A DNA stretch of 42,077 bases from an uncultured Bacilli bacterium (GTDB lineage Bacteria > Bacillota_I > Bacilli_A > RF39 > UBA660), in the NCBI GenBank assembly GCA_934086395.1, contig CAKOIE010000011.1:1-42077 (forward strand), written 5' to 3'. Positions 22,296 through 31,636 of the stretch are shown one piece after another (positions within the stretch are counted from its first letter, which is position 1; every line of letters begins with the position of its first letter). Below the pieces are notes generated by a model. It worked only from the letters and a program-made list of their open reading frames with translations. It was not told where the DNA came from and did no database searches. Position numbers and translations under genes: made by a program.

Positions 22296-23911
22296 AATTT
22301 TTCCAACACTCCCATTATAGGTGGTACCATTTGTTTCTTACGAGAGATAACACCCATTAATTTTTCTCCTTCTTTTATATTAGTAAGCTCATATGCATCA
22401 TTTAAATACTCTTTCGCGTTTTCATTAAACAATAAATATGAATTATTTTCTAATATATCAGTTACAAATAAACAAGCTACTTTATAATCATTATTTTCAG
22501 CAATATGATTTAGTTCATCAACATATTCATTTATCCTACTTTCATATTCTGCAAAATCAGTTGTAAATACTTGTCCGATTCCAAATTTATTATCTCCTGC
22601 AACATATGATTTAAAATCTTTATAAACTATCTCATTAATAGTTAGTCCATCATTAGAAACACCACTTCTAAGTAGTTCTCTGCCATAACTATTTAAATCC
22701 ACATTTGCCGTTTCTGCTAAATCTTTAGCTACTTGTTTATCTAATTCAGTGGTAGTAGGACTTGCAAGTAACAAGGTATCACTTATAATACCACTAAGCA
22801 TTAATCCTGCAATATCACTAGGTATTTCAATATTATTTTCTTTATATAATGTATAAATTATTGTATTAACAGATCCAACACTCATATTCCTAAAGTTAAT
22901 TGGTAAAAGCGTACTAATCTTACCTATATTATGATGATCAACAATTTCTAAGATATCTGCTTCATTAAGTCCATCAGCGCTTTGACTAGGTTCATTATGA
23001 TCTACTAAAATAACTTTCTTTCTTGTAATCAAATTAGTATCTATTAGTCTAAGCATACCTTCACAATATCCTTTTGAATTAACAATTGGATAATTAGTAT
23101 GTTTAAGCTTATTAGATATTTCAACAAAATCAGTTAAATAATCATTAGGTCCAAAGCATACTGCTGAACTAGATCTCTTAATCATTTTAATTGGATTAGC
23201 TAAAGTTATTAATCTACTAGTTTTAAAAGTATCATAAGGAGTAACAATTACATTAACTTTATTATATCTAACTAGTTCAATCTCTTCTTTAGTTAATTCC
23301 TTATTTGCAACAACTATAATTAACTTTGCTTTATGTTTAACTGCATCTTCAATAATAGAATCTCTTCCACATATCAAAATAGTATCTTCATAAATATTTA
23401 TAAAATCTGAAAACTGAGCAAAAGGAAGTGCAACTGCTAAAACATTACCACTTATAAAATCATCAAATTTATAATAACTAGATGCATTAAGTACATCTAC
23501 AATATCCATAAACTTAGCACTAATCTCATTAGTGTCTCCCTTAATTAATTCATTAGCAAGTTCTTTTAAAGATACATATCCTATGAACTTCTTATGATTA
23601 TCTACAAGAGGAATACCAGTTATTCCTTTTTCCATAAAATAATTATAAACTTTAAAAATAGAATCATCTTGATTAGCATAATAATCTCTATTATATTTAA
23701 TATCTTTTAGTTCTACTTTAACATCATTTAAATATTTTGGAACATCAAAACCAAATTTATCTAAAGCAAAAGTAGTTTCTTTATTTATCTCACTTAAAAT
23801 TCTCGGTTCCGCATTAACACCTAGTTTTCTCTTTAAATAAGCAAAACTAATTGCTCCGGCAACTGAGTCAGTATCTGGTTTCTTATGACCAAATATATAT
23901 ACTTTATCCAT
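22292..23911 (-). CDS. ppaC: manganese-dependent inorganic pyrophosphatase with CBS and DRTGG domains
   Basis: A 539-residue family II pyrophosphatase that splits PPi to phosphate. DHH-family motifs: YIFGHKKPDTDSVAG at the start, VDHNEPSQS, EIVDHHNIG, and LLSGIISDTLL with LLASPTTTELD; the DHHA2 domain ends with SRKKQMVPPIM. Between about 70 and 290 lie a CBS domain, a DRTGG-type domain and a second CBS domain, as in nucleotide-regulated CBS-PPases. Adenine nucleotides are therefore likely regulators. The start at 23911 follows GGAGG; the frame's upstream ATG at 23941 has none. Confidence 0.92.
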   Translation of the reverse strand: MDKVYIFGHKKPDTDSVAGAISFAYLKRKLGVNAEPRILSEINKETTFALDKFGFDVPKYLNDVKVELKDIKYNRDYYANQDDSIFKVYNYFMEKGITGIPLVDNHKKFIGYVSLKELANELIKGDTNEISAKFMDIVDVLNASSYYKFDDFISGNVLAVALPFAQFSDFINIYEDTILICGRDSIIEDAVKHKAKLIIVVANKELTKEEIELVRYNKVNVIVTPYDTFKTSRLITLANPIKMIKRSSSAVCFGPNDYLTDFVEISNKLKHTNYPIVNSKGYCEGMLRLIDTNLITRKKVILVDHNEPSQSADGLNEADILEIVDHHNIGKISTLLPINFRNMSVGSVNTIIYTLYKENNIEIPSDIAGLMLSGIISDTLLLASPTTTELDKQVAKDLAETANVDLNSYGRELLRSGVSNDGLTINEIVYKDFKSYVAGDNKFGIGQVFTTDFAEYESRINEYVDELNHIAENNDYKVACLFVTDILENNSYLLFNENAKEYLNDAYELTNIKEGEKLMGVISRKKQMVPPIMGVLEKL

Positions 23912-24001
23912 AATAGACCTCCAAACATAATAATTATACACTAATTAAATCTAAAAATATAGTAATTATGTGTTATAATTATTTAGAAGGTGGTATGTGA
24001 T

Positions 24002-24928
24002 ATGGCAAAATACAAACTAAAAAAGAAAGTTAAAAATAACTTAATAAAAGTATTTATAATAGTAGTTCTATTAATTGTAGGAATAATTTTAATTAAGGAT
24101 TATAAATATAAACAAACTTATGAATATAAATTATTAAATCTAAATTACTCTAAAGAAGAAATAAAAGTATTATTAGATAATTTAAATAGTGATAAAATAA
24201 ATGAATTATTAACTAAAGAATATAATAAAGATATTGTAAATATTATTAATGAAAAATATTATTTATCTAAAAACCTAGATAGATACCTTAACTATTTAAG
24301 TGCTAATCCTACTCTAAGTTATAGTGATGTTGTATCTTTAGTTAATGTTAATAGAGATAATGAGTTTTATAAAAACCCTACTTTAACTGATTTAACAAAT
24401 TATAATGAAATGTTAGTAAATAAGTATCATTTCCTAGAAAAAAATTTTGAAGGAAAAGATATTGTAAATGTATCAAGTACTTATGGATATGCTAACAATA
24501 AATTAAATAAAGAAGCATATGAAGCATTCAAACAATTAGCAAATGATGCTAAAAAAGAAGGTCATACTATTGTAATTTTATCTTCTTATCGTACCTATGA
24601 CTATCAAGAAAAATTGTGGAATCGTGATAAAGATGATACTTATGTAGCAAGACCTGGTGCGTCTGAACATGTAACTGGTTTAGCAATTGATGTATCTGAT
24701 TTTAATGATAAAAATGATAGTTTTAAAGATACTGAAAGTTATACTTGGATGATAAATAATGCCCATAAATATGGATATATCTTAAGATATCCTGAAAATA
24801 AAGAAAATATTACTGGTTATAGTTATGAAGCATGGCATTATAGATATTTAGGTGTAGATTTAGCAACAAAAGTGTATAATGAAGGAATTACCTATGATGA
24901 ATACTACGCATACTATATGGAAAAATAA
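24002..24928 (+). CDS. VanY-type D,D-/L,D-carboxypeptidase
   Basis: A 308-residue exported peptidase of the LAS/VanY group. One N-terminal membrane helix (about 14-33) anchors it outside. A helical region follows and the zinc peptidase domain has SSYRTYDYQE, the metal motif GASEHVTGLAIDVSD (SxHxxGxAxD) and EAWHYRYLG (ExWH). It should trim the peptidoglycan stem peptide. I choose ATG 24002 because AAGGTGG lies 8 nt upstream; a GTG at 23990 is in that site. A TATAAT lies just before, but no good -35. The Xre regulator follows after 9 nt, so they are probably co-transcribed. Confidence 0.88.
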   Translation: MAKYKLKKKVKNNLIKVFIIVVLLIVGIILIKDYKYKQTYEYKLLNLNYSKEEIKVLLDNLNSDKINELLTKEYNKDIVNIINEKYYLSKNLDRYLNYLSANPTLSYSDVVSLVNVNRDNEFYKNPTLTDLTNYNEMLVNKYHFLEKNFEGKDIVNVSSTYGYANNKLNKEAYEAFKQLANDAKKEGHTIVILSSYRTYDYQEKLWNRDKDDTYVARPGASEHVTGLAIDVSDFNDKNDSFKDTESYTWMINNAHKYGYILRYPENKENITGYSYEAWHYRYLGVDLATKVYNEGITYDEYYAYYMEK

Positions 24929-24937
24929 CGAGGTAAC

Positions 24938-25615
24938 ATGAACGATTTTGGAAAAATAATAAAAGAAATAAGAAAAAATAATAATCTAACTCAAAAAGAA
25001 TTAGCTGATAAATTATTTGTAACATATCAAGCAGTATCTAAATGGGAAAATAATAAAAGCATACCAGATATTGCTATACTACAAAAGATATCTGAATTAT
25101 ATAATATTGATTTAAATAATTTAACAAATAAAAATAAAAAAAATCCTAATAAATTATATCTATTAATAATAATTATCATATTAATACTATTATCAAGCAT
25201 AGGTATCTTATATCTTAATAATCACTCTCATGATTTTGAAATGCGTACTATTGAAACAACTTGTAATGATTTTAATTTATCTGGAACAATTGCTTATAAT
25301 AAAGATAAAACCGCAATATATATTTCCGAAATAGATTACTGTGGTTTAAATAAAGACCAAATCTATGATACAATAACAAGTACTTTATATCAAAATGAAA
25401 ACAATAAAGAAAAAATTATTATAACTAATAAAGAAAAAAATAATTTATCATTAAATGATTATTTAAAAGATTTAACTTATCATGTTGATAATTATAAATC
25501 TACTTGTTTAGATTATAATAAAAATGAATTATATATTAAAATTGAATTACAAAAGAAAAATGAATCTACTATAACTTATACTATTCCTTTAAAAATAAAT
25601 GATACTTGCAATTAA
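24938..25615 (+). CDS. membrane-bound Xre-type regulator
   Basis: A 225-residue protein. Residues 1-62 are an Xre/HTH_3 DNA-binding domain (TQKELADKLFVTYQAVSKWE). A membrane helix (about 72-93) leads to a ~130-residue exported domain with four Cys (ETTCNDF, YCGL, STCLD, DTCN), which could form disulfides. So the DNA-binding domain is inside and a sensor-like domain outside. It lies 9 nt after the VanY gene and may sense wall or envelope changes; that is inference. GAGGTAAC ribosome site. Confidence 0.8.
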   Translation: MNDFGKIIKEIRKNNNLTQKELADKLFVTYQAVSKWENNKSIPDIAILQKISELYNIDLNNLTNKNKKNPNKLYLLIIIIILILLSSIGILYLNNHSHDFEMRTIETTCNDFNLSGTIAYNKDKTAIYISEIDYCGLNKDQIYDTITSTLYQNENNKEKIIITNKEKNNLSLNDYLKDLTYHVDNYKSTCLDYNKNELYIKIELQKKNESTITYTIPLKINDTCN

Positions 25616-25669
25616 TAATAACTTAGTATAATATATACTCAAAAATTCAAAATAATTATGGAGGAATTT

Positions 25670-27613
25670 ATGTTCAAATTAATATCTAAATATAAACCTG
25701 CCGGAGATCAGCCTGAGGCTATTGATAAATTAGTTAAAGGAATAAATGAAGGTAAAAAAAGTCAAGTTTTACTAGGTGCAACAGGTACTGGTAAAACTTT
25801 TATGATTGCTAATGTAATTGAAAGAACAAATAAACCTACTTTAATTCTTGCTCACAATAAGACATTAGCAGGCCAACTTTATAGTGAATTTAAAGAATTG
25901 TTTCCTGAAAATCATGTAGAATACTTTGTGTCATACTATGATTACTATCAACCAGAAGCTTATGTTCCTCAAACTGATACTTATATTGAAAAAGATTCTA
26001 GTATTAATGATGAAATTGATGAATTAAGACACGGTGCAACTTCTAGTTTAATTAATTATAGAGATACTATCGTTGTTGCGTCTGTATCATGTATTTATGG
26101 TATTGGTGAAAAAGAAGAATATAAAAATAATATGTTAATTTTAAAACAAGGTGATAATGTTGGAAGAAACTTTATTATCGATCGATTAGTTTCTATGACA
26201 TATGAACGAAACCAAATTGATTTTCATCGTGGAACTTTTAGAGTTAATGGCGATATCATCGATGTAATACCTGCTAACGAAAGAAAAAATGGTATTCGTA
26301 TTGAATTATTTGGTAATGAAGTTGATCGTATTTGTGAATTTGATACTTTAACTGGAAATATTATAAAAATACTTAAAAATATAACAATATTCCCTGCTTC
26401 TCACTTTGTTACAGGTGAAGAAAAATTAAAAGAAGCTATTAAAAGAATTGAAGAAGAAAAAGATAAACAAATCGAATACTTTAAAGAAAAAGGAAAACTT
26501 ATTGAAGCCCAGCGTATTAAAGAACGTTGTGAATATGATATTGAAATGTTAAAAGAAACTGGATTTTGTCATGGTATTGAAAACTATTCAAGACATCTTG
26601 CATTAAGAGACGAAGGTGAAACTCCATCAACATTAATTGATTTCTTCCCAGATGATTTTCTTTTAGTAGTCGATGAATCTCATGTTACACTACCTCAAGT
26701 TAGAGCAATGTATAATGGTGATAGAATGCGTAAACAAACTCTTGTTGATTATGGTTTTAGATTACCAAGTGCACTAGATAATAGACCATTAAAATTTGAA
26801 GAATTTGAACAAAAAATTAATCAGGCTATTTATATTTCCGCAACACCTGGTGATTATGAATTATCTCTAACTAATAATGAAGTTGTTGAAAGTATTATTA
26901 GACCTACCGGATTACTTGATCCAACCATTGAAGTTAAACCAACTAAAAACCAAATCGATGATTTAATTAATGAAATAAATATAAGAATTCAAAAAAATGA
27001 AAGAGTTCTAATTACTACTTTAACTATTAAAATGGCTGAAGAATTAACAAATTATTTAAAAAGTTTAAATATGAAAGTTGCATACCTTCATAGTGAAGTT
27101 AAAACATTTGAAAGATTAAAAATAATTAGAGATTTACGTTTAGGAAAATATGATACATTAGTAGGAATAAACTTACTAAGAGAAGGGTTAGATATTCCAG
27201 AAGTTAGTTTAATCGCTATAATGGACGCCGATAAACAAGGATTTTTAAGAAGTGAACGCAGTTTAATTCAAACAATAGGTAGAGCTGCACGTAACCAGAA
27301 TGGGCATGTCATAATGTATGCTGATTCAATATCTGAATCTATGGATAAAGCCATAACTGAAACTCAAAGAAGACGAAAGATTCAAGAAGAATTTAATAAA
27401 GAACATGGAATAACTCCTAAAACTGTTCAAAAAGAAGTTAGAGACCTTATTTCTAATGAAATTAAAGAAGATATAGGAACTAAAAAAACTAGTAAAAAAG
27501 ATTTACAAACAATTGAAAATGAAATGCGTAAAGCGGCTAAAGAACTTGATTTTGAAAAAGCAATGCAACTTAGAGATATCTTATTTGAATTAAAAGCTAA
27601 CGAAAAAAGCTAG
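25670..27613 (+). CDS. uvrB: UvrB, excision nuclease subunit B
   Basis: A 647-residue protein of normal UvrB length. N-terminal YKPAGDQPEAI; Walker A GATGTGKT near 39-46; the damage-checking beta-hairpin region SYYDYYQPEAYVP; DFFPDDFLLVVDESH (DExH box); VGINLLREGLDIPEV and QTIGRAARN (helicase VI); and a C-terminal UVR motif that binds UvrC. It acts in nucleotide excision repair with UvrA and UvrC. The start is ATG 25670 after GGAGG. A TATAAT at 25627 is present with a poor 15-bp spacing to TTGCAA. No LexA-type box is seen. uvrA does not follow. Confidence 0.97.
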   Translation: MFKLISKYKPAGDQPEAIDKLVKGINEGKKSQVLLGATGTGKTFMIANVIERTNKPTLILAHNKTLAGQLYSEFKELFPENHVEYFVSYYDYYQPEAYVPQTDTYIEKDSSINDEIDELRHGATSSLINYRDTIVVASVSCIYGIGEKEEYKNNMLILKQGDNVGRNFIIDRLVSMTYERNQIDFHRGTFRVNGDIIDVIPANERKNGIRIELFGNEVDRICEFDTLTGNIIKILKNITIFPASHFVTGEEKLKEAIKRIEEEKDKQIEYFKEKGKLIEAQRIKERCEYDIEMLKETGFCHGIENYSRHLALRDEGETPSTLIDFFPDDFLLVVDESHVTLPQVRAMYNGDRMRKQTLVDYGFRLPSALDNRPLKFEEFEQKINQAIYISATPGDYELSLTNNEVVESIIRPTGLLDPTIEVKPTKNQIDDLINEINIRIQKNERVLITTLTIKMAEELTNYLKSLNMKVAYLHSEVKTFERLKIIRDLRLGKYDTLVGINLLREGLDIPEVSLIAIMDADKQGFLRSERSLIQTIGRAARNQNGHVIMYADSISESMDKAITETQRRRKIQEEFNKEHGITPKTVQKEVRDLISNEIKEDIGTKKTSKKDLQTIENEMRKAAKELDFEKAMQLRDILFELKANEKS

Positions 27614-27640
27614 AATGATTAAATTCTAACTTTTTTATTT
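27611..27640 (+). terminator. uvrB terminator including its stop codon
   Basis: TAGAAT pairs with ATTCTA around a 6-nt loop, followed by ACTTTTTTATTTT. The TAG stop is the first part of the stem. Confidence 0.65.
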
Positions 27641-28366
27641 TCTTACCCATTTAGCGATAAGTACTATATTTGATTTTACTGGTGTATTAAATTCATATAA
27701 TTCACCGTCTAAATACCAACCAGCAAAAACATAACCTTCTCTAACTGGATCAGCAGGCTTTCCTACTATACCACCTTTATTAACATAAATGGTAGTTACA
27801 TCAGAACCCATATTTCTATTAAAGATAACAGCATATTTAGCTTGTGTAGTTGTTGTTGTTGTAGTTGTTGTTATTTTAGATGTTGTTACAACTTTACTAG
27901 TACTAGTTTTTTTCTTTGTAGAAGTCGTTGTTGTTGTAGTTGTTGTTTCTTCACAATTATCAATACATCCTAGATAACTATAAGAAGTATTTTTTTCATC
28001 ACCACAAATCAATGTAGTTTCAAGTTCATAACCTTTAGTTTTTTTAACAATCTTAATATAACTATCATTTTCGTTGCAAGTTGTCTTTCCAACTTTTAAA
28101 GTATCAATTTTCTTATCATTAATTAAATCTTTTAATGATACTTTAATGGAATCACCAACTTCACTAGGTAAATTATCTTTATTAAAATAACTTCCTCCAA
28201 CCTCTTTTAATTTAGTTAAATTATCTTTAAAGCTATCGCTATAATTGTCTTTCTTTTGAATGCCTAATGGAAATAACATTAAAAATAATATTAAAATAGC
28301 AAGTATAATAAGAATCTTAACTAATAAACCTTTCCAATTAAATTTTACTTTTTTACTTTCATACAT
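27635..28366 (-). CDS. membrane-anchored protein with a Thr-rich stalk and InlB-type B repeat
   Basis: A 243-residue protein. One N-terminal helix (about 13-33) anchors it; a ~100-residue exported region with Cys pairs follows; then a Thr-rich stalk of about 40 residues (runs of eight or nine Thr), and at the C-terminus a Listeria-Bacteroides repeat: GYVFAGWYLDGELYEFNTPV and IVLIAKW. These repeats are beta-grasp modules in adhesins. The DNA of the stalk is a near-perfect trinucleotide repeat (27845-27960), prone to length change without frame loss. It faces uvrB convergently. Confidence 0.75.
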   Translation of the reverse strand: MYESKKVKFNWKGLLVKILIILAILILFLMLFPLGIQKKDNYSDSFKDNLTKLKEVGGSYFNKDNLPSEVGDSIKVSLKDLINDKKIDTLKVGKTTCNENDSYIKIVKKTKGYELETTLICGDEKNTSYSYLGCIDNCEETTTTTTTTSTKKKTSTSKVVTTSKITTTTTTTTTQAKYAVIFNRNMGSDVTTIYVNKGGIVGKPADPVREGYVFAGWYLDGELYEFNTPVKSNIVLIAKWVRK

Positions 28367-28526
28367 AAGTCATTCCCCCATAACTTGTAAATTATAATAA
28401 CACTTGCACATTTAATAGTCAATTCAAATTACAATAAAAATTAAAAATATTTTTTAGTAAAATTATTAATTTTAACATATGTCATTTTTTCTATATTTTA
28501 CTTAGATGGGTTACTATTATCATTAT

Positions 28527-28973
28527 TCATTTGCATATTTCGTCAATATTTCGAGATGTTGTACTATTGATAGCTTTTGAATATCGATCATAAGTTACCT
28601 TAAATTCAAGATTATTTAAACTTGAATTATCAATTGGATTGATTAAAGTATCTACATTATCTATCTTTTTATCATAATTAACTAAATTATTTTTAGCTAA
28701 ATCTTCAAATTTAACTGTGCAGGTTGTTTTATTTCCATCTAAATAACAATAATTTAGGATATTGCATCCTCCATCTTTGGTAAAACATTTATTATTGTCT
28801 TGACTCCATAGGTTTAAGGCATCTTCAGCAAGAGTTATTTTTGATTTACATAATTTTACTTTAGATTGATAAGCTACTTTTTGAACTTGGGGAACTACTA
28901 TAACCATAATTAGTGAAATAAGAACAATTACAGCAAGTAATTCAACTAGAGTAAATCCATTTTTATTTTTCAT
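28527..28973 (-). CDS. type IV prepilin-like protein
   Basis: A 148-residue prepilin. After KNKN the class III signal GFTLVELLAVIVLISLI marks prepilin peptidase cleavage before Phe and a long hydrophobic helix. The rest is a small Cys-containing domain (about 42-148), similar in plan to ComGC or minor pilins. AAGGAGG ribosome site. It starts within the last 11 nt of trmB, so they are co-transcribed, but no pilus machinery is in the window. The protein could be a pseudopilin for DNA uptake or an adhesion pilus subunit. Confidence 0.85.
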   Translation of the reverse strand: MKNKNGFTLVELLAVIVLISLIMVIVVPQVQKVAYQSKVKLCKSKITLAEDALNLWSQDNNKCFTKDGGCNILNYCYLDGNKTTCTVKFEDLAKNNLVNYDKKIDNVDTLINPIDNSSLNNLEFKVTYDRYSKAINSTTSRNIDEICK

Positions 28974-29577
28974 TTTTTACCTCCTTTTCCACATTTATAT
29001 AATTAATTGTTACTCCTAAATTCCTAAATTTTCTTTCGTATTCAGTAACAACATTATTTTCATAGTCTTCAGGTAAATCGAGAGAAATATCATTTATTTT
29101 ATATCCATTATTATTAAATGACATTATTGAATAAGCAAATAAGGATTTATTATCTGTTTTCATTTTAATGTTTATTGTATTTTTAGATATTTCATTATAG
29201 ACTTTTAAAAATTCATCACTTGTTAATCTTCTTTTAGTATGTCTTTTTTTAGGCCATGGATCAGAAAAATTTAAATAAATTGTTTCAATGTTATGTTTAA
29301 AATAATTTCCTAAGGTTTTTGCATCAACACACATAAATCTTAGATTAGATGGGATATCCTCTACTTTGTTTAAAGCCCTTACTAGAATTGATTCATATTT
29401 TTCAATTCCAATAAAGTTAATGTTAGGATTTTGTCTTGCTTTACCAATTATAAAGTTTCCTTTACCACAGCCAATTTCAATATGAAGTGGTTTATTATCA
29501 TTAAAAATATTTTTAGTTATTACTAATTCATTTGAATCTATTATTTCTTTAGCGTTTTTTACATTTCTTAATCGCAT
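28963..29577 (-). CDS. trmB: tRNA (guanine-N7-)-methyltransferase
   Basis: A 204-residue enzyme that forms m7G46 in tRNA using S-adenosylmethionine. SAM loop LHIEIGCGKGNFI (about 30-42), NFIGIEKYESI, and the family-specific YLNFSDPWPKKRHTKRRL motif, then RKFRN in the C-terminal part. Length is standard. AAAGGAG precedes the ATG. It forms a two-gene unit with the prepilin gene. Confidence 0.95.
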   Translation of the reverse strand: MRLRNVKNAKEIIDSNELVITKNIFNDNKPLHIEIGCGKGNFIIGKARQNPNINFIGIEKYESILVRALNKVEDIPSNLRFMCVDAKTLGNYFKHNIETIYLNFSDPWPKKRHTKRRLTSDEFLKVYNEISKNTINIKMKTDNKSLFAYSIMSFNNNGYKINDISLDLPEDYENNVVTEYERKFRNLGVTINYINVEKEVKNEK

Positions 29578-29636
29578 TTTAATACTCCTTTATAAACTTT
29601 TTATTTTTTATACATATATTATTTTAGAGGTGAAAC

Positions 29637-29978
29637 ATGAAAAAGGATCGTAATTCTTTCTTTTCAGGTTATGGTTATGGACAAGTTGGAAATATGGGTA
29701 TGGGTATGAATAATTTTGTACCTAATCAAGCTGTGAGCGCTAGTAATCAATTTTATGCAGGTCCTGCTTATCAGGATACAGGAATGAATAATATGAGTGG
29801 CATGAATAACATGACTTCAATGAACAACAATATGTATTCTGACATTGATTCTAGACTATCTAAAGTGGAAAGAAGATTAAATAGGATTGAAGCAAGGCTT
29901 AATAAGCTTGAAGGGGATTCTTCTTTAAATTATGGTACTGATTATAATTCTTCAAATAATGATATGTATATGGTTTAA
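29637..29978 (+). CDS. Met/Asn-rich small protein with coiled coil
   Basis: A 113-residue protein I do not recognise. Residues 1-65 are low-complexity, rich in Gly, Met, Asn and Tyr (GYGYGQVGNMGMGMNN). A Lys/Arg/Leu coiled coil (about 70-93, SKVERRLNRIEARLNKLEG) and a polar tail follow. Composition fits a spore-coat or similar structural protein, but there is no direct evidence. GAGGTG ribosome site. Its stop overlaps the stop codon of the convergent flippase gene. Confidence 0.5.
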   Translation: MKKDRNSFFSGYGYGQVGNMGMGMNNFVPNQAVSASNQFYAGPAYQDTGMNNMSGMNNMTSMNNNMYSDIDSRLSKVERRLNRIEARLNKLEGDSSLNYGTDYNSSNNDMYMV

Positions 29979-31618
29979 TCTATTTTTAACTTACCTAGGG
30001 TAAGTTTTTTTATTATCTTATTTATATAGTTAATGCCAAATATTTTTTGAGGTAATTTTAGTTTAAATGATGTAAAGATGAATATAAATCCTCCTACGAT
30101 TGCATCGATAATAATTATTATAAATGAATCTCCTCTTTTATATAAATCAAGGGGTAAGAAGTGATTTAAAATTAAAAGTATAAAAGTCATTGTTAAAGCA
30201 GGTATTAATGATTTTAATATAACAATTAAAGTTTCTTTATAGTTAATATTTTTTTCTTGATTTACATATTTAAGTCCTAAAAATATTGATGTTCCATATC
30301 CAATTATAGATGCGGTACTGGCTCCGTAATAAGCTGGTAAATTTAATTTATGAAATAAAAGCATTAGAGGAACATCTAATAGAGCATTTACTAAACTACC
30401 AATGATATTTAAGGAATATACGTATTTATATTTATTCATTCCTTGTAATGTGACTGATAATATCATGGCAATATTTCCTAACATGGCGCCAAAGATTGTA
30501 ACTTTTAAGATTGAGCCACCATAGGCATTTGTGTTATAGAAAATAGTCCAAATTGGAGTTGATAAAATTGATATTCCTATGGCAAGTGGTAAGGCAATAT
30601 AGAAAACCATTTGAAGTGCTTCATTTACTCTCTTATTTAATGATTCAATATTTTTAGTTGAATATGCTTCTACGATACTTGGTATTAGGGATGTAGTCAT
30701 TCCCATTGCAATTGCGTTAACTATCATACAAATTTTAGAACCCCAAGTTGAAATACAACTGGCAATAAATTCAACATCTTCAGCAACATATCCTAGGCTA
30801 GTTAAGGTATTTAATATTAGAACTGAGTCTATAATATTGTAGATATCAACTACTATGTTTATGATGACAAACGGGACTGCATAACTTATTATTTTTTTAG
30901 TTATTTCTTTATTGGTAACATTATCTTTTTTTAGTTCTTTGTCTAAGTCTAATTCTTTGCTATATTTTTTTATTTTTCTTCTTAAGTAAAGATATGCAAC
31001 TAAGCCTCCAAAGAAGGCTCCTGATACTGCAATACCTACGGCAAGAGATAAGGAACTATTAAATACTTTGTAGGCAAGAAATGATCCAACTAGTATAATG
31101 AAAATTCTTACAATTTGTTCTAATAGGTTAGCAACTGAAGATGGTTCAAAAACTTGATGTCCTTGTAAATAACCTTTGGTAACACTTAAGTGTGGTATTA
31201 TAAGAACTGCAAATGAGACACAACGAATTACAAAAGCAGCATCTTCAGGAGTATTTCCACCAGTTATTTTTCCTAAATAAAGAGTTGCTAATTCTTCGGC
31301 AAATATGAAAAGTAGAGCAAATGCGGCAATACTGATATAACTTATTATTTTCTTTCCGACATGAAACGCTCTTGTTTTGGCTTCTAGTTTGCCAGTTGAG
31401 TTGTATTCACTTATTACTTTACTAATAGCGTTTGGAATTCCAGCAGATGAAACACCTAAAAATAATAAGTATAACTGATAAGCATAACTATATAATGCTC
31501 CACCTTGTGATCCTACTATGCTATAAAAGGGAATTACGTAAAGCATTCCCATCATTTTCACTAAAACAATCGATATAGTTGAAATAATTGTTCCAGAAAT
31601 AAAACTATTTTTTTTCAT
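29975..31618 (-). CDS. lipid flippase of the SpoVB/YtgP (MVF) family
   Basis: A 547-residue polysaccharide-biosynthesis-type flippase with about 14 membrane helices. The N-terminal MKKNSFISGTIISTISIVLVKMMGMLYVIPFY and VGSQGGALYSYAYQLYLLFL signature, in parts, is typical of SpoVB/YtgP. Members move lipid-linked wall precursors across the membrane; SpoVB serves spore cortex synthesis while YtgP has broader roles. Sequence alone does not separate these. AAAGGAAT precedes the ATG. The last codons contain the terminator of the facing gene. Confidence 0.85.
   Translation of the reverse strand: MKKNSFISGTIISTISIVLVKMMGMLYVIPFYSIVGSQGGALYSYAYQLYLLFLGVSSAGIPNAISKVISEYNSTGKLEAKTRAFHVGKKIISYISIAAFALLFIFAEELATLYLGKITGGNTPEDAAFVIRCVSFAVLIIPHLSVTKGYLQGHQVFEPSSVANLLEQIVRIFIILVGSFLAYKVFNSSLSLAVGIAVSGAFFGGLVAYLYLRRKIKKYSKELDLDKELKKDNVTNKEITKKIISYAVPFVIINIVVDIYNIIDSVLILNTLTSLGYVAEDVEFIASCISTWGSKICMIVNAIAMGMTTSLIPSIVEAYSTKNIESLNKRVNEALQMVFYIALPLAIGISILSTPIWTIFYNTNAYGGSILKVTIFGAMLGNIAMILSVTLQGMNKYKYVYSLNIIGSLVNALLDVPLMLLFHKLNLPAYYGASTASIIGYGTSIFLGLKYVNQEKNINYKETLIVILKSLIPALTMTFILLILNHFLPLDLYKRGDSFIIIIIDAIVGGFIFIFTSFKLKLPQKIFGINYINKIIKKLTLGKLKID
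29988..30011 (+). terminator. + strand terminator inside the opposing flippase gene
   Basis: A 7-bp stem, AACTTAC with GTAAGTT, loop CTAGG, then TTTTTTT on the + strand; it ends the Met/Asn-rich gene and lies in the last codons of the flippase gene. Confidence 0.7.
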
Positions 31619-31636
31619 ACTTCTTATTCCTTTCTT

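Noticed and set aside
25606..25657. LexA/SOS box ahead of uvrB
   Set aside because: No GAAC-N4-GTTC type motif is present in the leader.
29613..29620. CATATATT as a sporulation -10 ahead of the Met/Asn-rich gene
   Set aside because: The same conflict: the start of RNA would fall at or inside the GAGGTG ribosome site. Such matches are common in AT-rich DNA.
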